This document shows, in pieces, positions 10,999-24,772 of a stretch of DNA of 64,000 nucleotides. The position numbers and the translations under genes were made by a program. This stretch comes from Terebella lapidaria (taxonomy: Eukaryota; Annelida; Polychaeta; Terebellida; Terebellidae), in the NCBI GenBank assembly GCA_949152475.1, contig OX424556.1, positions 53,588,451 through 53,652,450 of the forward strand, in the 5' to 3' direction. Within the stretch, counting starts at the first letter, position 1; the number at the start of each line of letters is the position of its first letter. The notes below the pieces were generated by a model, which ran no database searches, was not told where the DNA came from, and worked only from the letters and a program-made list of their open reading frames with translations.

Positions 10999-13900
10999 CT
11001 ACGTACCAACGAGGGAGGAGTCCAGGCGGCGCGGACTCGGGGAGCGGCTGCGTGCTCGTACCGGGCTCTTGGCTCGGGTCGGGCTGTACGAACGGGTCGG
11101 GCTCATCGACCGTACCGGGCTCCGGCTTCGGCGGGTCACGACCTGTACACGGCACGCAGATACGGATGCAAGATACACTAGTATATATCATATGCCTAAT
11201 TTGCAATAAACTGGTGAATGCTAGTATCTTGTAAAATGATTTAAGCTCAATAATCGAGAATGTCATTCAGATGTATACTCAAAGGTCCTAATGGCTAACC
11301 AAGAGATCCCCTTGTATATACCAATATGTATGCATGATTACAAGACCATGCAGCTGTCCAGTGTGTGTACTGACCAGTGAGGCGCCCCGGCGGGTGCAGG
11401 CCTCCCCCTTCATGAGGACCTTGAGACCCTGGGTCAGACATGGCCAGATGTGGTGGTTCACAAGAGGAGCCGTGTAGTCGGAGTCGTAACTACGCCGGTA
11501 CCTGCAAAGTGTGGGCCGCTCTGTGTTACTCAGTGAACAATACACTTCAAGAAACCTCTTTATCTTCACCACATGTAGGTTTTTTTCAATACAAACAAGA
11601 TCATATCCACATTCGTCTACATGTAATTTCTTACAACTCTGTAGTTGACACCAGTCTCTTGATAGCTAGCTAGTGTCTTACTTGGTCTCGTCGTGCAGCT
11701 CGGCGTCCGTTGCCACGGCGATGTCGAGGGGGTGAGCTAGAGCGCACATGTTCCAGGCCAGCTTGCAGGCCTCGCGGATGAAGGGCGCTATCACCGTGTA
11801 GGACACGTCAGCGGGCAGGAACAGCTTACTGCTACGGTTCAGAGCGCGGACCACGTCCTGTTGGCAAGTACAGTGGAGTTCTAGTTCAATTTCTCATAAA
11901 ATGGAAGGCAATGGTATTCGATCAACCATAATTCACACACTGTCTGTCCCTTATTTATTAACGTCAGCGTGGCCTTGGATGTTGCACTATCTTTGTCTGC
12001 ACTCCAAGGTATTTTACTGTCTTTTTTTATTTTTTCTTCATCATAATTTGATTGCTCTGTGATAATAGGTCGATTATGTGCATTTTATATTGACAGCATA
12101 CCGAGACGAGCGTTGGTAGGTCGTAGAGGTCCGTGTTCCTGTTGATGTAGTCCTGCACGGCCTCTTCCAGGGTCTCCGGGCCCACATGAGTCACCGCCAG
12201 GTTAGAGCGCACCTTCATCTTGTAGTTAGCGAACGACAGCCGCGCAGCCGAGAACGCTTCCTGTCAGCAAGACCGATATTTCACGTTTCAATATTGACAT
12301 GATTAAATCGATAGCATGAAAATAATTAATTTTAGCCACTGGATTGAACAATATGACTGTAGGCCTATCTATAGGCTAATATAACACAAGTGAAGTTCAG
12401 AAATTATGCGCAGTCTTTGTTATCGAAAACTCAGTATGCTCTACAGATTGCACTATGAATATTTCTCGAATATCCCTCATATAAAATAGTCGAATTCTCC
12501 ACCAGATTTATAACTACCAATCATAACGTAATAATGCATGTCGCCAAGAATCAATCAAAACGTCTGTCACCTGTATGGCGGCGAAGACGATGCGCTGGTT
12601 ATTCTCGTGGTCGTCAGAGTAACGCCTGAGCGTATCCATGGCGTCGAGACGGTCCTGGGAGAACATGTCGTTAAAGCGCGTGATCAGGTTCTGTTGGCGC
12701 ACGCGCTGTGTGACGTCACCAGGGGCAAAGGGAGACGTTGCGCGAGACAGACTGCGCGGTGGCGGCGTGGTGATGATAGGGTCGATGTCCCTGTTTGCAG
12801 ATTACAGAACATGGTAACGATTATTGACAATGAAACAACAATCAACTTGATGAATTAAATACTACATCCAATCAAAAATATGTACATATTGTCCAGTTTC
12901 AGTCCATTTTCAGAAAGAAAGGAAATACAAGGGAATCCATATGGACTCCAATGTTTAGATCAGTCATTTCCTCCAGAATTAATAGAGAACACATCCTGCT
13001 TCATACGTGGCATGGTGCAAGAATGATGAACACCACAATAAATATCACAGACATTATAATTGTTGCCTCACTTGTATCCGTTGAGAATGGCGTCTTTGCG
13101 GCCCGAGAGGATGGCCAGATCGTCCCTTAGCCGTCGGATCTGGTACTCATAACCGTCCACCAGGCTCGTGCGACCGCGCAGTGCGTCGATCTCGTCCTCC
13201 GCGATACGCAGTCTGGAGTCACAAGATCAACGGAGGTTATGATGAAAACTACATACTACATACATAATTGTTAACTAACATTGACGACCACTCAAACACT
13301 CAGCAAGAACCAATCAAGCAACCATTTTAATTGTTTGAATTCGTTTTGAAAATGGAAACCACTATTTTACCTTCGGTTTTCAATACCCAATTATTATAAA
13401 AGTCAAAGTTGGCCATATTAATTGTGATCTGATTAAACACTCGACAGTCGCCATACGGGGATCAGATGTACACGTACTTAGTCCTGAGGTCGCGCACTTC
13501 ACTCTCAGAGAACATCTTGTCGCTGGTCGACTGGCGCTTGATGTCCTCCAGTTCATCACTCGTCTCCTTCAGTCTGCAAGTACAGAGTCAACCGCATGGA
13601 AAACAAAATCTAGGATAAAAAATCGGATCATTTTAGACCAGGTCATCGCACAAATGGCATTTTAGCAGCCTGTAACAAATCGTTGTCCATAGATGCAAAG
13701 ATCCGCCAACGTGACCGCCATGAACTAGCGAGCACTCACTCTTTCTGCAGCTCGTCGGCTTCCTCCTTGGTATTGGTCAGGTCATCCTCAAGGGACCTCA
13801 TAGACTTCTCGTACATGTCCTGGAGCTCGGTGATCTCTCGATCCTTGGCATTGACCTCGGCCAGCAGGCCCAGGGACGTGTCCGGCAGGAGGCCTGCCGA

Positions 13901-14851
13901 AGTGTAGACGCCGTGCCCGAGCCAGGGCAGGAAGCGGGACTTGAGCACTGACATCCCGCCGTACCTTCCACCTGTATGCAAGACAAACACGAGTGAAGGC
14001 ATGTACAGGTACGACAGGTCATGTACATGTATGTAGCATGTCCGAGTACGGCCGAGGTTCTTTTGGGGCTTGCACTTAACGGTGCGTTAATCTTTAGTAC
14101 ATGTACATATGATATGTCTTCGGGTGAACAGTGTCGTGGATTTTTGGTCTATCGTGGTTGACTGTATGCTTTGAAACTAGTAAAAACTCGGTAATAATAA
14201 TAAATCATGTAGAAACATATACATGTATGTTTAGCACTTTGAAATGTTGTCTGCAAAAACAGCGAGGTCAATGGCCGATCTCCTTACAATATGTGCGTGG
14301 GATGCAAATATTACTGGTACGCAAATATTTGTCATGCACGTTCCTGATGCAAGTAACGGCCCCAGATCAATAATAAGCCCATAGTGTATTTCTGGTCAAG
14401 CACTTTCATAGATCACATCACAAACTCACCGGTGGAGGCGGTCAGGTTGAGCAACCTCAGCAACTGAGCCTGAACCTTGGAGTTCAGCTCCAACACCTCG
14501 CAGCATCGCGCCACGTTCTGGTCACACGTGTTCACCTGAATGATAATAATAATAATAATAATAAAGATCGGGGTATGTTCGACTTTGGTCGCACTGGGGT
14601 AAGTGCGATTCACATCATCTTCTGAAACCATAGTTTAATAAGGAAATGCCTGTATTCCATTTTATTATCATTTTAGCTTCACGACGTCCCAAACCCCGAC
14701 CACCAGCCCTACTAGGACACCCAGGCCCATAGAAATGAATCCCGCTATTTTAGTGGTGTTACTAAGTAAGCACGACATACCCCATTATGGGGTATGTCTG
14801 CGCCTGACTTACCGCATTTTTGGGGTATGTCCGACCAATTTATATCATCAT

Positions 14852-14892
<41 letters not shown>

Positions 14893-17800
14893 GCCTATAT
14901 TTCGGACTGTTGAATACAAAAACACGTGTACATAATTAAATGAACCTATTGAAGGACACAACACCAATTGAAATTTGCCGTTCTTTGAATTATGTTTCTT
15001 ATATCAAGTACATACCAATAAACTACAAAGTTTTCATTTCATGACACCATTCCTGCCTGGATTTGTCGTGCGAATGACCTAGTACACACTAATCACAACA
15101 CACTCTCGAAGCTGTTCGATATCGTTAGACCAACACGATGTGTGAATGTGATAAATTATACCCTCTTGTTCGATACGATTTATTATGGGATTGTTCCATA
15201 TGAAAATGTGAGATGAGATATGTGTCTCGTTTCAGAGTGGATAGTGATTTGAACATAAAGTTATGTTTCTTGATAATTTTTAAGGGTTATAATTTAATTT
15301 TTAAAGATAATTTTATGGATGTGTACAGTTTCTAGTCGGTTGAATGTTGAGGTTCGGTCAGACATTTGAGCGTTGACGATGAATTTTCTTTCATCGGAGT
15401 AGCTCTATTCCTAACATATTCGAAACACACACACCATCTGTATTGTATTATCCGAGATTGCCAGACAAATCTCATTTCCCTCCTTTTTCGAATAAATCTG
15501 TCTGGTCATGAGAGAGAGAGAGATATCTCTGCGGGTGTCTCACTCTGCACTGAGTGACCTGGTCAACACTGGATCACTTCCAAAGCAGTGCATTCATCAA
15601 ATGTCAAAGGTGATTTATCTAGACATATCGAGCATAAGGAATTCGGTCTGATAATTTATTCATTCATAAACTCTTGAGGTCACACATTCGATGGTCGTTA
15701 AATGTAGAGACACTTGTAAATCTTCCTTGATGGAATCCAAATTTACTTTGCAATTATTTCCGTCTTTGGGAGGCATTTTAGACGAAATCATGATGAAATG
15801 CTGCTAAGCAAATATTGGTATACATTGTACTTATTGTTCATAATACAAAACTGTTGGAAAAGTTAAAAAGTCACATGGAACTATCCAGTTTAACTGATGA
15901 ATATTATTCGAATCCGATATATCGGCGTTATTTGGACCACCTAAGACCAGTAAAGTAGTTGTACACTAAAAAAACCTGAAGTAGGCTAATATATATTCCT
16001 ACTCAGCATATGTAGGAAAACAAAGGAACTGAAATCTGGTACAAATTTGCTACTGATTGGCAATAATTTGTCACCAGTGACCCAAGAAGACGTGCTTTAT
16101 CGAGACGTATCGACGAGTTAATAAGCCTTTTGACCTTCGCCAATTTATTCAGTAGGTTGAAGACACTTGACTAACCAAATACTTGGCGTGAATCAATCAA
16201 AAGAGACGATCGATACAGTTCGATCACTGTGCAAATACACTTTTTAGTAGTGTGTAAGGGTGTGTGTATTCGCTAGCTCGACAAGAACGGATTTTTTCTC
16301 AGAAAAAGCAATAGCTAGCAAATATCATATAAGACCAATACAAACTAGAATGCATGTGTTTTTTTTCCCAAAACATAATAAAAACACATCCATTTGCACA
16401 CTACTGATAAGCACAAGAATGAGGACAAATTTACAGCACTCGATTTGATCTATCACTGGTTAAAGTATCGACATTTTTCTTGCTACATCACCAAATATTT
16501 ATCATGAGCTTCCTTCAATCTTTCATCCAGTAAAATTGTGAATGATTGGTTAGTATGATTATTTCGTTCGAGTGAACAGTTTTTTTTTAACTGGTGCCTA
16601 AAATGTTATCAACATACACCAGTAACTAGCACATGGCTTACTTTATATGGAATCCAATAATTCATCATTCATCTATTGACTGTCTTATTGTACACATTTT
16701 CAACACACACATGCACATGAGCACATTATAGTGTGACGTCATAACCAGGGCATAAACCTACAACATAATATACAATTGCATTCACGGTGATCTGCAACGT
16801 TTAAGAATGCATGTAGATCTAGTTCAGATAATCCGCAACACAATAATACATCGCGCAACAACGCTCATTATTTGTTTACATATCAGATAATGTTATGGTA
16901 TTATCTGTAGATTTATGAATGATACGGTGTAGCGGCTTAATAAGTTATCTACCTGTCGACAGAGCGGCAAAGATGAGAGACCATGGGAAGATCGATCAAT
17001 TCATTAGTTAAGTGTACACTAGATGGATAAATTATCGCGTCTTCTATAAACATAGCTGCATGGTGAATATGCCACTTTAGTCATTTAAAAGAAACACCAA
17101 CTTTACCAATATACACAGGTGATGACGCTGATGACGCCAGCGTGATTTTGGAGAGCAAAAGTTTCCTTTTGTCACCATAAAACTGGACCCACGCTGCCCT
17201 AGCGATACAAATTTGATATTGACACATTGACATTTATACATATATATATTGCTTTGCGAAAGTCGATAATTCAAATATAAATCATATGTCTAATTGAGTT
17301 TATACTATTACCGGTAGTTCAGAGTTTATTGCAATCAGCGAGCTAGGATTATGTCCTCGACAACTTTTTTCTGCTCTTTCTGCAAACGGCTACTTTTCCT
17401 GCTAAGACGTGTTGGGAGTCCTTCATTTTTGGTTTCATGGGAATAGAATCATTTCACCACCTTAATTAGCTTCATTACACGTGCAACGCTGTAAACACCG
17501 GTGCCAATCCGTTATAATATTTCATCCGTTTGGCGACAAACACGTCTCCTGGCAAACAACGAAAGTAGCTCTATATCTTAACCATTCAGCGTACAATATT
17601 ATTTGGCCAAGGAAAAGAGATTAAATATTGTACTGTTTGATTATGACTTATGACATTATGAGTGATCTGCCATTGACTGCGTTATTGGCCGCAGAAGGAA
17701 AAATTCGATCCGTTGTTTTTTATCGCGTGCCCAGGTAAAATTTCACGCTTGATTACGATTCCTTGGCTTCGATTATCGGGTGGCACAATCACCTTTCTCA

Positions 17801-18692
17801 AGAGAGAACATATACGTTGCCGATCGATAGTCTACGCTTGGTAAGGAAAGAAAGGCAATGTCTTTGAATGGAGCGTCAAAGATCTTGCGGGTGTTTTGGC
17901 CGGCCAGTGTGTGGACGAATATCTTGATTCTATTTGCCAAATATTTAAGTGTATTTGCTAAGTTTGAGAGCGGGTTTCTACTAATGACATTCTTTTCTCT
18001 AGGTGTCCCGTCAATTTTTGTCTGCGTTCTGCTGACAAGTGCAAGTTTATCGAGTAGTTTACAGCGGGTATGACCGCGCAACGATCCCAAGCCTGCAGGG
18101 TCGTTCGTATGACCTTGGAGCTGGCAGGGAGGTGGAATTGTCTGTGTGTAAATTTGCATAAAATCGATCTCAATTCATTGAAATAATTTGTATACTCAAT
18201 ATAACTTTCAGGTTTCCAAATAAACGACTGAATGGAAGTATATTCTGATCTGCTAAAGGGCCACAAACACATTAACCTTCAACGTAACATTATACAATTT
18301 GCTAAACGAGCTTGCACACAGTGCCAATATAGACGTATGTTTATAAGCAGTTGTGCAGAAACACATGCATATACAATTTATAATTTTCTTATCGTGTATG
18401 GTAATAGACGTTGACAATACGACCCTTCATCCAGCACAATGTCTCTCGTTTATGCACGCAAACACGACTGACTTTCCAGCACGATCAATAAAAACATGAT
18501 GTTTGCACGATACAATGCCGAAATATATTTACCTGCCTATCAAGCAACGAGCACAGTGATTGCATGAAAGTGGGAGAAAATCGGGCATATCAGATCAGTA
18601 CTTACATGGTAATCTTCGAGCCATCTCTCCAGCTTGTCCTGAAGAACGGAGAACGATGCCAGGTTGACCATTCGCCTGAGAGATTCCGCCAT
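10999..18692 (-). CDS. SPATA18: Mitochondria-eating protein (SPATA18/MIEAP), 10 coding exons
   Basis: Complete gene. Coding exons in transcription order are 18692-18606, 14535-14430, 13971-13740, 13573-13478, 13212-13072, 12790-12571, 12260-12102, 11857-11682, 11501-11375 and 11142-10999. Every junction is GT-AG, the phases close, and the product is 495 aa. It begins MAESLRRMV and has a central coiled coil (about residues 105-240) and the C-terminal MIEAP domain (about 258-448) with the signature [14 protein letters not shown]. It ends in an Arg-Ser/Ser-Pro-rich tail (449-495), as vertebrate SPATA18 does. In mammals the protein acts at mitochondria in quality control and binds cardiolipin; that role is inferred here by homology. 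Intron 1 is long (4.07 kb) and holds AAT microsatellites. The start matches the family N-terminus and no exon is missing. Human SPATA18 is slightly longer (538 aa). Confidence 0.95.
14541..14892. repeat. Two (AAT)n microsatellites in SPATA18 intron 1
   Basis: Runs of ATA/AAT triplets lie at about 14541-14565 and 14853-14892. The 290 bp between them contain three copies of GGGGTATGT, so the segment may be a small repeat element bounded by microsatellites. It starts six bases beyond exon 2, next to its splice acceptor. Confidence 0.75.
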
Positions 18693-21600
18693 GGTTGCTA
18701 CTGACGCTGTACGCTGCACGAGGATGCTATGAGACTCTCCCTTGCCGTCTGTCAGTCACTCGGTCCGTCCGTCGGTCGCAGTGAGCGCCAATGCACCGTG
18801 CCCGCCGAAACACGTATAGTAAAGTTCAGTTGCCGCATGCGTGCGCAGACGGATGTCGTTTATTGTATTAATACATACGTTTGTATCGCTGTGCAAAGTC
18901 GTCGGGGGGATTTTTTACGCATATTATTCGTGTACACAGTGTATTCAGTTGGAGCTATCGCTCTCTTCTTCTTTGGCTGATCAGCACGCGCGCAAGCCAG
19001 AAAATTATCGATCTCTTTACATGCATGATTGAGACTCCGACTATGCTTGGCTCTGTAGATAATATATGCGGATAGATTGTTGGTGTTACAGTTGTACAAC
19101 TCCTCTCTATGGACCCCACATATCACCCGGCTATCGACCACACTTCTGGAGCGAAGCCAGTGGTGTGCTCGAAGACGGTCTAGGCGCGAAAGTACGGTCT
19201 CTACTTGAAGTCAATCACCTAGATCAAATCCGGCGCGTTGAAGTTTCTTTTTGGACAGCTCCCCGCACTTTCATGATATAATTAATACGATCGAATAAGA
19301 GTCAAGCTCTCACAAACACGACCAATGCATTAGCATCTTTATGCAATCAAGCAGTTCACAGCCCGTGTATGACCCCACTCGACTGACGCGAGGGTGGTGA
19401 GATTAACATTTTGTTAACATGTACTTAAAACACTAATCTAAATCACAACGTCCGATATAATGAGAAAACATTGCATGAGGGTCATACCAAGACTATATAT
19501 GCACTGCAAGAAAGTCACTTCAAGAAAATTTAGACTGAATAAACTTCATGATTGGGTATTTTATAGCTTCTATAAAAACAAAAGTAAATTAACTTTTCAT
19601 ATGTTCCATATTATGCGACATGTTGTGACAAAATTTTATCTTATTTGAATATAGTGTTCCAAACATTATAACAGACAATACAGGATTCGCATTTTCTATA
19701 GATAACAATTTACTGACGTACAAAAACATTCACAGTAATGAGATTAGGCATAATATGAGATGAATTTGAAGTTGAATGGATATTGCTGTTTGATCTGATG
19801 CTATGAGACTAACCCTTGTCGTCTGCAAACCTAATTGCAGTGGGGAAAATCATCCAGCAAAAAACCTACGGAAAATGCATACAAATGTCATGACATGGTG
19901 AGAAACTTGAGACGTCGAAAAGAAAACTATATGTGTTTCTAATATTGTATACAGTCAGCGCGAACACAAAAACGTGGAGTTCGTTGAACGCTATCAATCC
20001 GCATGTTCTTGAGAAATTGTATCATTCTCACGTCTTTCATGAAATATCCCGTACACGTGACTGTCTCCTGTGCGTGAATCGTAACGGGATATCCCCAGAG
20101 ATAATACACAGAATTGTATTATCTCTGATATCACACAAACGAAGATGAAAACACGACGGGTTTCATGACGAACGCCACAAAAGTTTTCACAATTCGGACG
20201 AGAAAAATTCGCTATTCCATGTTGACACCGTGGTCGTATTATAATTCTTAAAATTTCATGTAATTATATGGGAAGATTTGTCGGACATAAATAAACCTAT
20301 AACTGGCGGGAAGGTGTGTAAAATGCTTTCTTCTAGATATTATTTATCAATGATATGGAGGAGAAACTCATCTTGTTTGTTATGATGTTTTAAGATTCAG
20401 TTCAAGGTTTTAAACGGCATATGCAATCGTGTCTATTTCATCTACGTCCAACGTGATTGTTCGAAATAACTAAAATTGTGAGCAGTATTGCTCACGACTT
20501 TAATACCGCTTAAAAATATGAACATTTGTGATAAAATCCCTGGTAGCCTGGTAATACCCCACTTGCAAATCATGATGCCATGGAACAAAATTCTGGTGAT
20601 CTATGGTGTTATTGGGATCAGTATATATCAAGTATTTAGCTTGAGGTTTGATGCACGAGATGGTCAATGGGGGAAAAAGTGTGATTTTAGTTATTTGGCG
20701 AACACAAATTTGTTGTGAATAATGCCAAGTGTTAGTAGATTTCGCAACCCCAGATATTTGAAACTTCATTTGTGATTGGCACTTATGGTAATTCAACAGC
20801 ATTGATCAGGTCAGTAGAGTAGTACCATACATCAATGCCGCAAAAGCCCTTGTACATGATGTGCTAAAATGATTTCGAATTCGTATGTATGCCATTCCAG
20901 ATATACAGAAACCAGCAAGAGTAACAAAATCATCAAATTTAACAATGTAAAATATTTTTTTTATCAAGGTTTGATACATAGCCTACACTTTTTACGTTTC
21001 GCGAGACCTTTGTTCACGGATCGTGGGATATTTTATTCACGATTTGCGGCGATATCATTAACGGTTCGCGTATATTCACATTTCGCGATTCACGGTTCGC
21101 GGATAATTCACGACTTGCGGCAGATTCACGTTTGGGTCGTTAACAGATGCTTATAAATTGTTCACCGCGGAGTCGCAATTTCAGAAGAGTAAAAACTTGC
21201 CATTACTCTAATGAACATTATTTCAAAAGTAATGGAAGATATTAGGAACCATAACTTGTCAAGACACAACATGAACTTGCAAGTCACTATCATAAATAAA
21301 AGCCCCCCCCCCCCGCCCCCCACACACACACACACACAAAGAAAGGTGTTCAAATTGGTGCGGAGATTTCGGGCTATTGGGTGCTTGACCAATAAGAACG
21401 CCGGTCATTCTGGTTGACCCAGAAATGTGAGGATCATTCAAGACACTGGTCATCTTTATCGATCATTCATTCAATCAATTATCATGTATTTTGACATTCT
21501 CAGCGCAGATGTGTGTTACTTTATTGTTTTTTTTAATACGCTTTACTGCATCTGCGATCATTGAAAGTCATTTTGAACACATAATGTACTGTTACCTTAT

Positions 21601-24429
21601 GTTCCTATTTTGACCAACTTCCGGAAACCCCATTTTAGCCAGACCTTGTATGTGGCAACGAAACGGCCAATATGAGTTCTGCATAGTGGGGGCATATGAT
21701 ACTGATGTCTCCCTCTCGTTCTATCGGTGCCTGAAATGGTTAAGAAGATAGTGCATGTACTGGTCATGTTTGGTTGTCAATAAATGTCTGGATTTCCATT
21801 GTGACTTAATTGTTTTTTGAAAGGTACTTCTTGGCTCATACACTAGAATGTGCGGCAAGGCTCAGAAAAATAATTGGACCATTTGTATTTGACATGAACG
21901 GATGTCCCGAAAGTTTGGCAATCAATTTAACTAATTTTAACATTAGATGCATGATAACTGCATTGAAATGCTTCGAAATCCAACACGTACATGTATGCAT
22001 CAGACAGCGAACCAAATGTAGAACAACCACTTGTTCTTGCGGAAATTCTCGGCGAATCTGTTGCATTATGATAAGTACCGGGTCTGCTTTGTTCGGGTTT
22101 ATCGATGGGACATGATGATTTCGCCATCAGAAGGGTGAAATTCTGTTTGCGACATGAGAAGAGCCCATGATCTGTCTCAATGGATGGAAATATAATTGAA
22201 TCAAAATCATTAATCGCAGACAAAATAAGTTATTTATTATAATTTATGAAAAATAAAACAGTGCGTTTTCTTCTAATTAACAGCACTCTCGGATTCTTGT
22301 ATGGTGATTTGTAATGGAGGCCTACCATATCATACCATATTCACTTTACACATTTGTGTTCATTGCTACGAACATTCTACGATAATTTGCTTGTATTTTA
22401 TCCGAGTTTACTGCTGTATACGGAATGTCGAATGTGTACAATACACGGTGTTTCGGATCAACGATAAAGAAAGGTGACGATTAATAGATTCCGTATTTTG
22501 TTCAAGCGCATACATTTTGCCAGTTATATAATTTTGATATGAATGTTGCATCGCATTAAAATGAACATCGCATTTTAGTTTCCATATACCATACTTGTGA
22601 AAATACTCGCATTCTTTTGCGGGTACGCTGCACTGTCTAAATGCTTTAGATAATAACCACCAAACGATTACACAAAATACACAGCTGGAAGACCGTCATC
22701 TAATGACTTATCTAATACAATGGCCACTTGTTGACAAGATATTGGGGTTATCAAAAACTGATTACCAGTCTTTGATTCGCTGTAAGAGATCATTGAGAAA
22801 CATAAGAGGATTATCAGACGTGAGTAAACCTCGGATAAGATGATTTTCACACAGGCATAGCGCAGAGTGCTTCGAAAATCTTCTCAACTGCATAATTATC
22901 ACATGTGCACACGCTCGTTTAATATAGATCTGCGTTTATGAAAAGCAGCTAGCTCTTAGCTGATTGTTCAGGGTTGCCCGGATAGTGTCGTCCATTTGAG
23001 GTGAGTATATAATATTTTCCCTAAACAATACAAGCTACAGAATAGTAGGAATGGAAAGTGTTAAGAATATGTCCGGAGGAAATGTTTTGCTGTTTTTTTT
23101 ATATTTATGAATTAAATTAATATCTCGCCTATTATTCCTCAGTACTCGAGTCTTCTCTCCAGGGTTTTTTTTATGCGCATACGCCTATATCCTATTCTAA
23201 GTGCGATTCTAATATGATTCTATTACATCAGCGTTATATCAGCGCGTGTAAAAAATCACTGCCTGTGCAAACAGAGTGACAATATTTGCGACCCCCGCTG
23301 TACCACACAAACATCCCTGACATCTGACATTGTGAACTACAGTTCACAGCATAGTAAACGGGCGAAGCCCGCACAATAGCGCGCAACGTATGTCCACCGT
23401 GGAATCACTCCCTGCCCGTCACTGCGGGAGACCTCGCAAAACGGAACCAGCTGAAATTAGTGCGTTTTTAGTATATCCGGGCCCGGGGCCCGGACAATAA
23501 ATAAAAGTTATGAATTCTATCAGTGGCATAATATATTTATAGAGAACCAGTGTATGTAAGAATATAGAATATCGAGAACAAATTACCATATTTTAGGTAA
23601 TTATTATTTTTCTCTCTTCTATTCATCCAAGTTATAGCAAGATGGTTGAATACGAATCTACAGATTCATTGTATTACGAATAAATCCCCTTGCGACAAAT
23701 TACATTATCCCTTAGGAGTACTACTAAATACGGGGCGACAATGATAATCCTAGATCTTGAATCGTGACCTCCACAAGCAGGTTCAGTTACACCTAATTTG
23801 GCACGGGTGGCTTAACAACAAAAGATGACGATATTGTGAGCAGTGATGGCGCCACCTTATATGGATTGGCTTAGAAGGTCGTTTTCTTTCCACAGAAATT
23901 CCGTACACATTTGTTACTCTACTCTCAAATATGGAGCATGGCCATACGTATTCCAACAGATGAATGTATGCAGCTAACTGATTTTCATGCACAAAATCAA
24001 GCACAAATTGAAATTTTCTGTTGATGAAATTTTGGAATAATTCATTATGAAAATGAATATGAAATTTTGCAAGAAAAAATCATGAAAACGAATAAAACCA
24101 TGAAAAGATTTACTACAAATTGGATTATTGGGTTCACGAAGGAAATATGATCTTGATTAAGTGAAACAGCATGAATTCGAGCAGTTCATCCGAACATTGC
24201 GGATTTGTTTCGACGATTTGATCATATTATCGGGTCAGTTTATAATTATATTCTGAGATTACCCTAGCTGGTGTCAAGAGTTTTGTAATAGTTGCGTAAA
24301 TGCAGGACTACTGTTTTGTGCCACCATAATAGGCCTGAACATAACCTAATGAACTTTGCCAGACCTCAAAATTCGCAATTCTTGGTTTAGACAGCATGTG
24401 ATGATGTTTTATTGTCATTCACCTTAGAC
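18693..24429. other. Intergenic region between two divergent genes
   Basis: No coding exon is supported over 5.7 kb. Structure seen: a poly-C plus (CA)n tract at about 21303-21340; a patch at about 20998-21140 with imperfect repeats of TTCACGGTTCGCG; and a short GC-rich palindrome (GGGCCCGGGGCCC) near 23480. SPATA18 and the gene at 24773 point away from each other, so their promoters should lie at the two ends of this interval. Confidence 0.55.
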
Positions 24430-24484
24430 AGGCAGCCACTCAGTCGAGTTTCTGTATCACGAGCCGAGAGCTTTACTGCGGACG
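24430..24484 (+). other. Candidate 5' non-coding first exon of the 24773 gene
   Basis: The sequence ends at a strong splice donor (GACG|GTAAGT, GT at 24485-24486). A good acceptor (CTTCACATACAG) sits near 24711, just before the start codon at 24773. This suggests a leader exon spliced to the coding exon. The 5' boundary is a guess. Confidence 0.35.
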
Positions 24485-24772
24485 GTAAGTAAGCCTTCGA
24501 TACACAATGTCACAAAAACTGCTCTTTTATTGGTACCATTAAAATACCATTAAAATATGTTTAGGCTTATCTGACGCTCATGTGTTATCTCATCGTACTA
24601 TCGGGTTTATCTGTTAGACATGCTTTATTATGGTGTAGATGACTATTCTATTTATCTTTGGTGTCATTTCGAGGTATTTATACGTGTTTTCTACGCACCT
24701 TCACATACAGTTTGCTCAACAATATGTAAGGATTCTGTACCCATAGTCATTATACGTGTAGACGTGGCAGTC

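Noticed and set aside
10895..11234. Two plus-strand frames of over 100 codons
   Set aside because: They are antisense to the Arg-Ser-rich last exon of SPATA18, whose GC-rich repeats keep other frames open.
14735..14935. Open frame with a run of Asn
   Set aside because: It is produced by the (AAT)n microsatellite in a SPATA18 intron.
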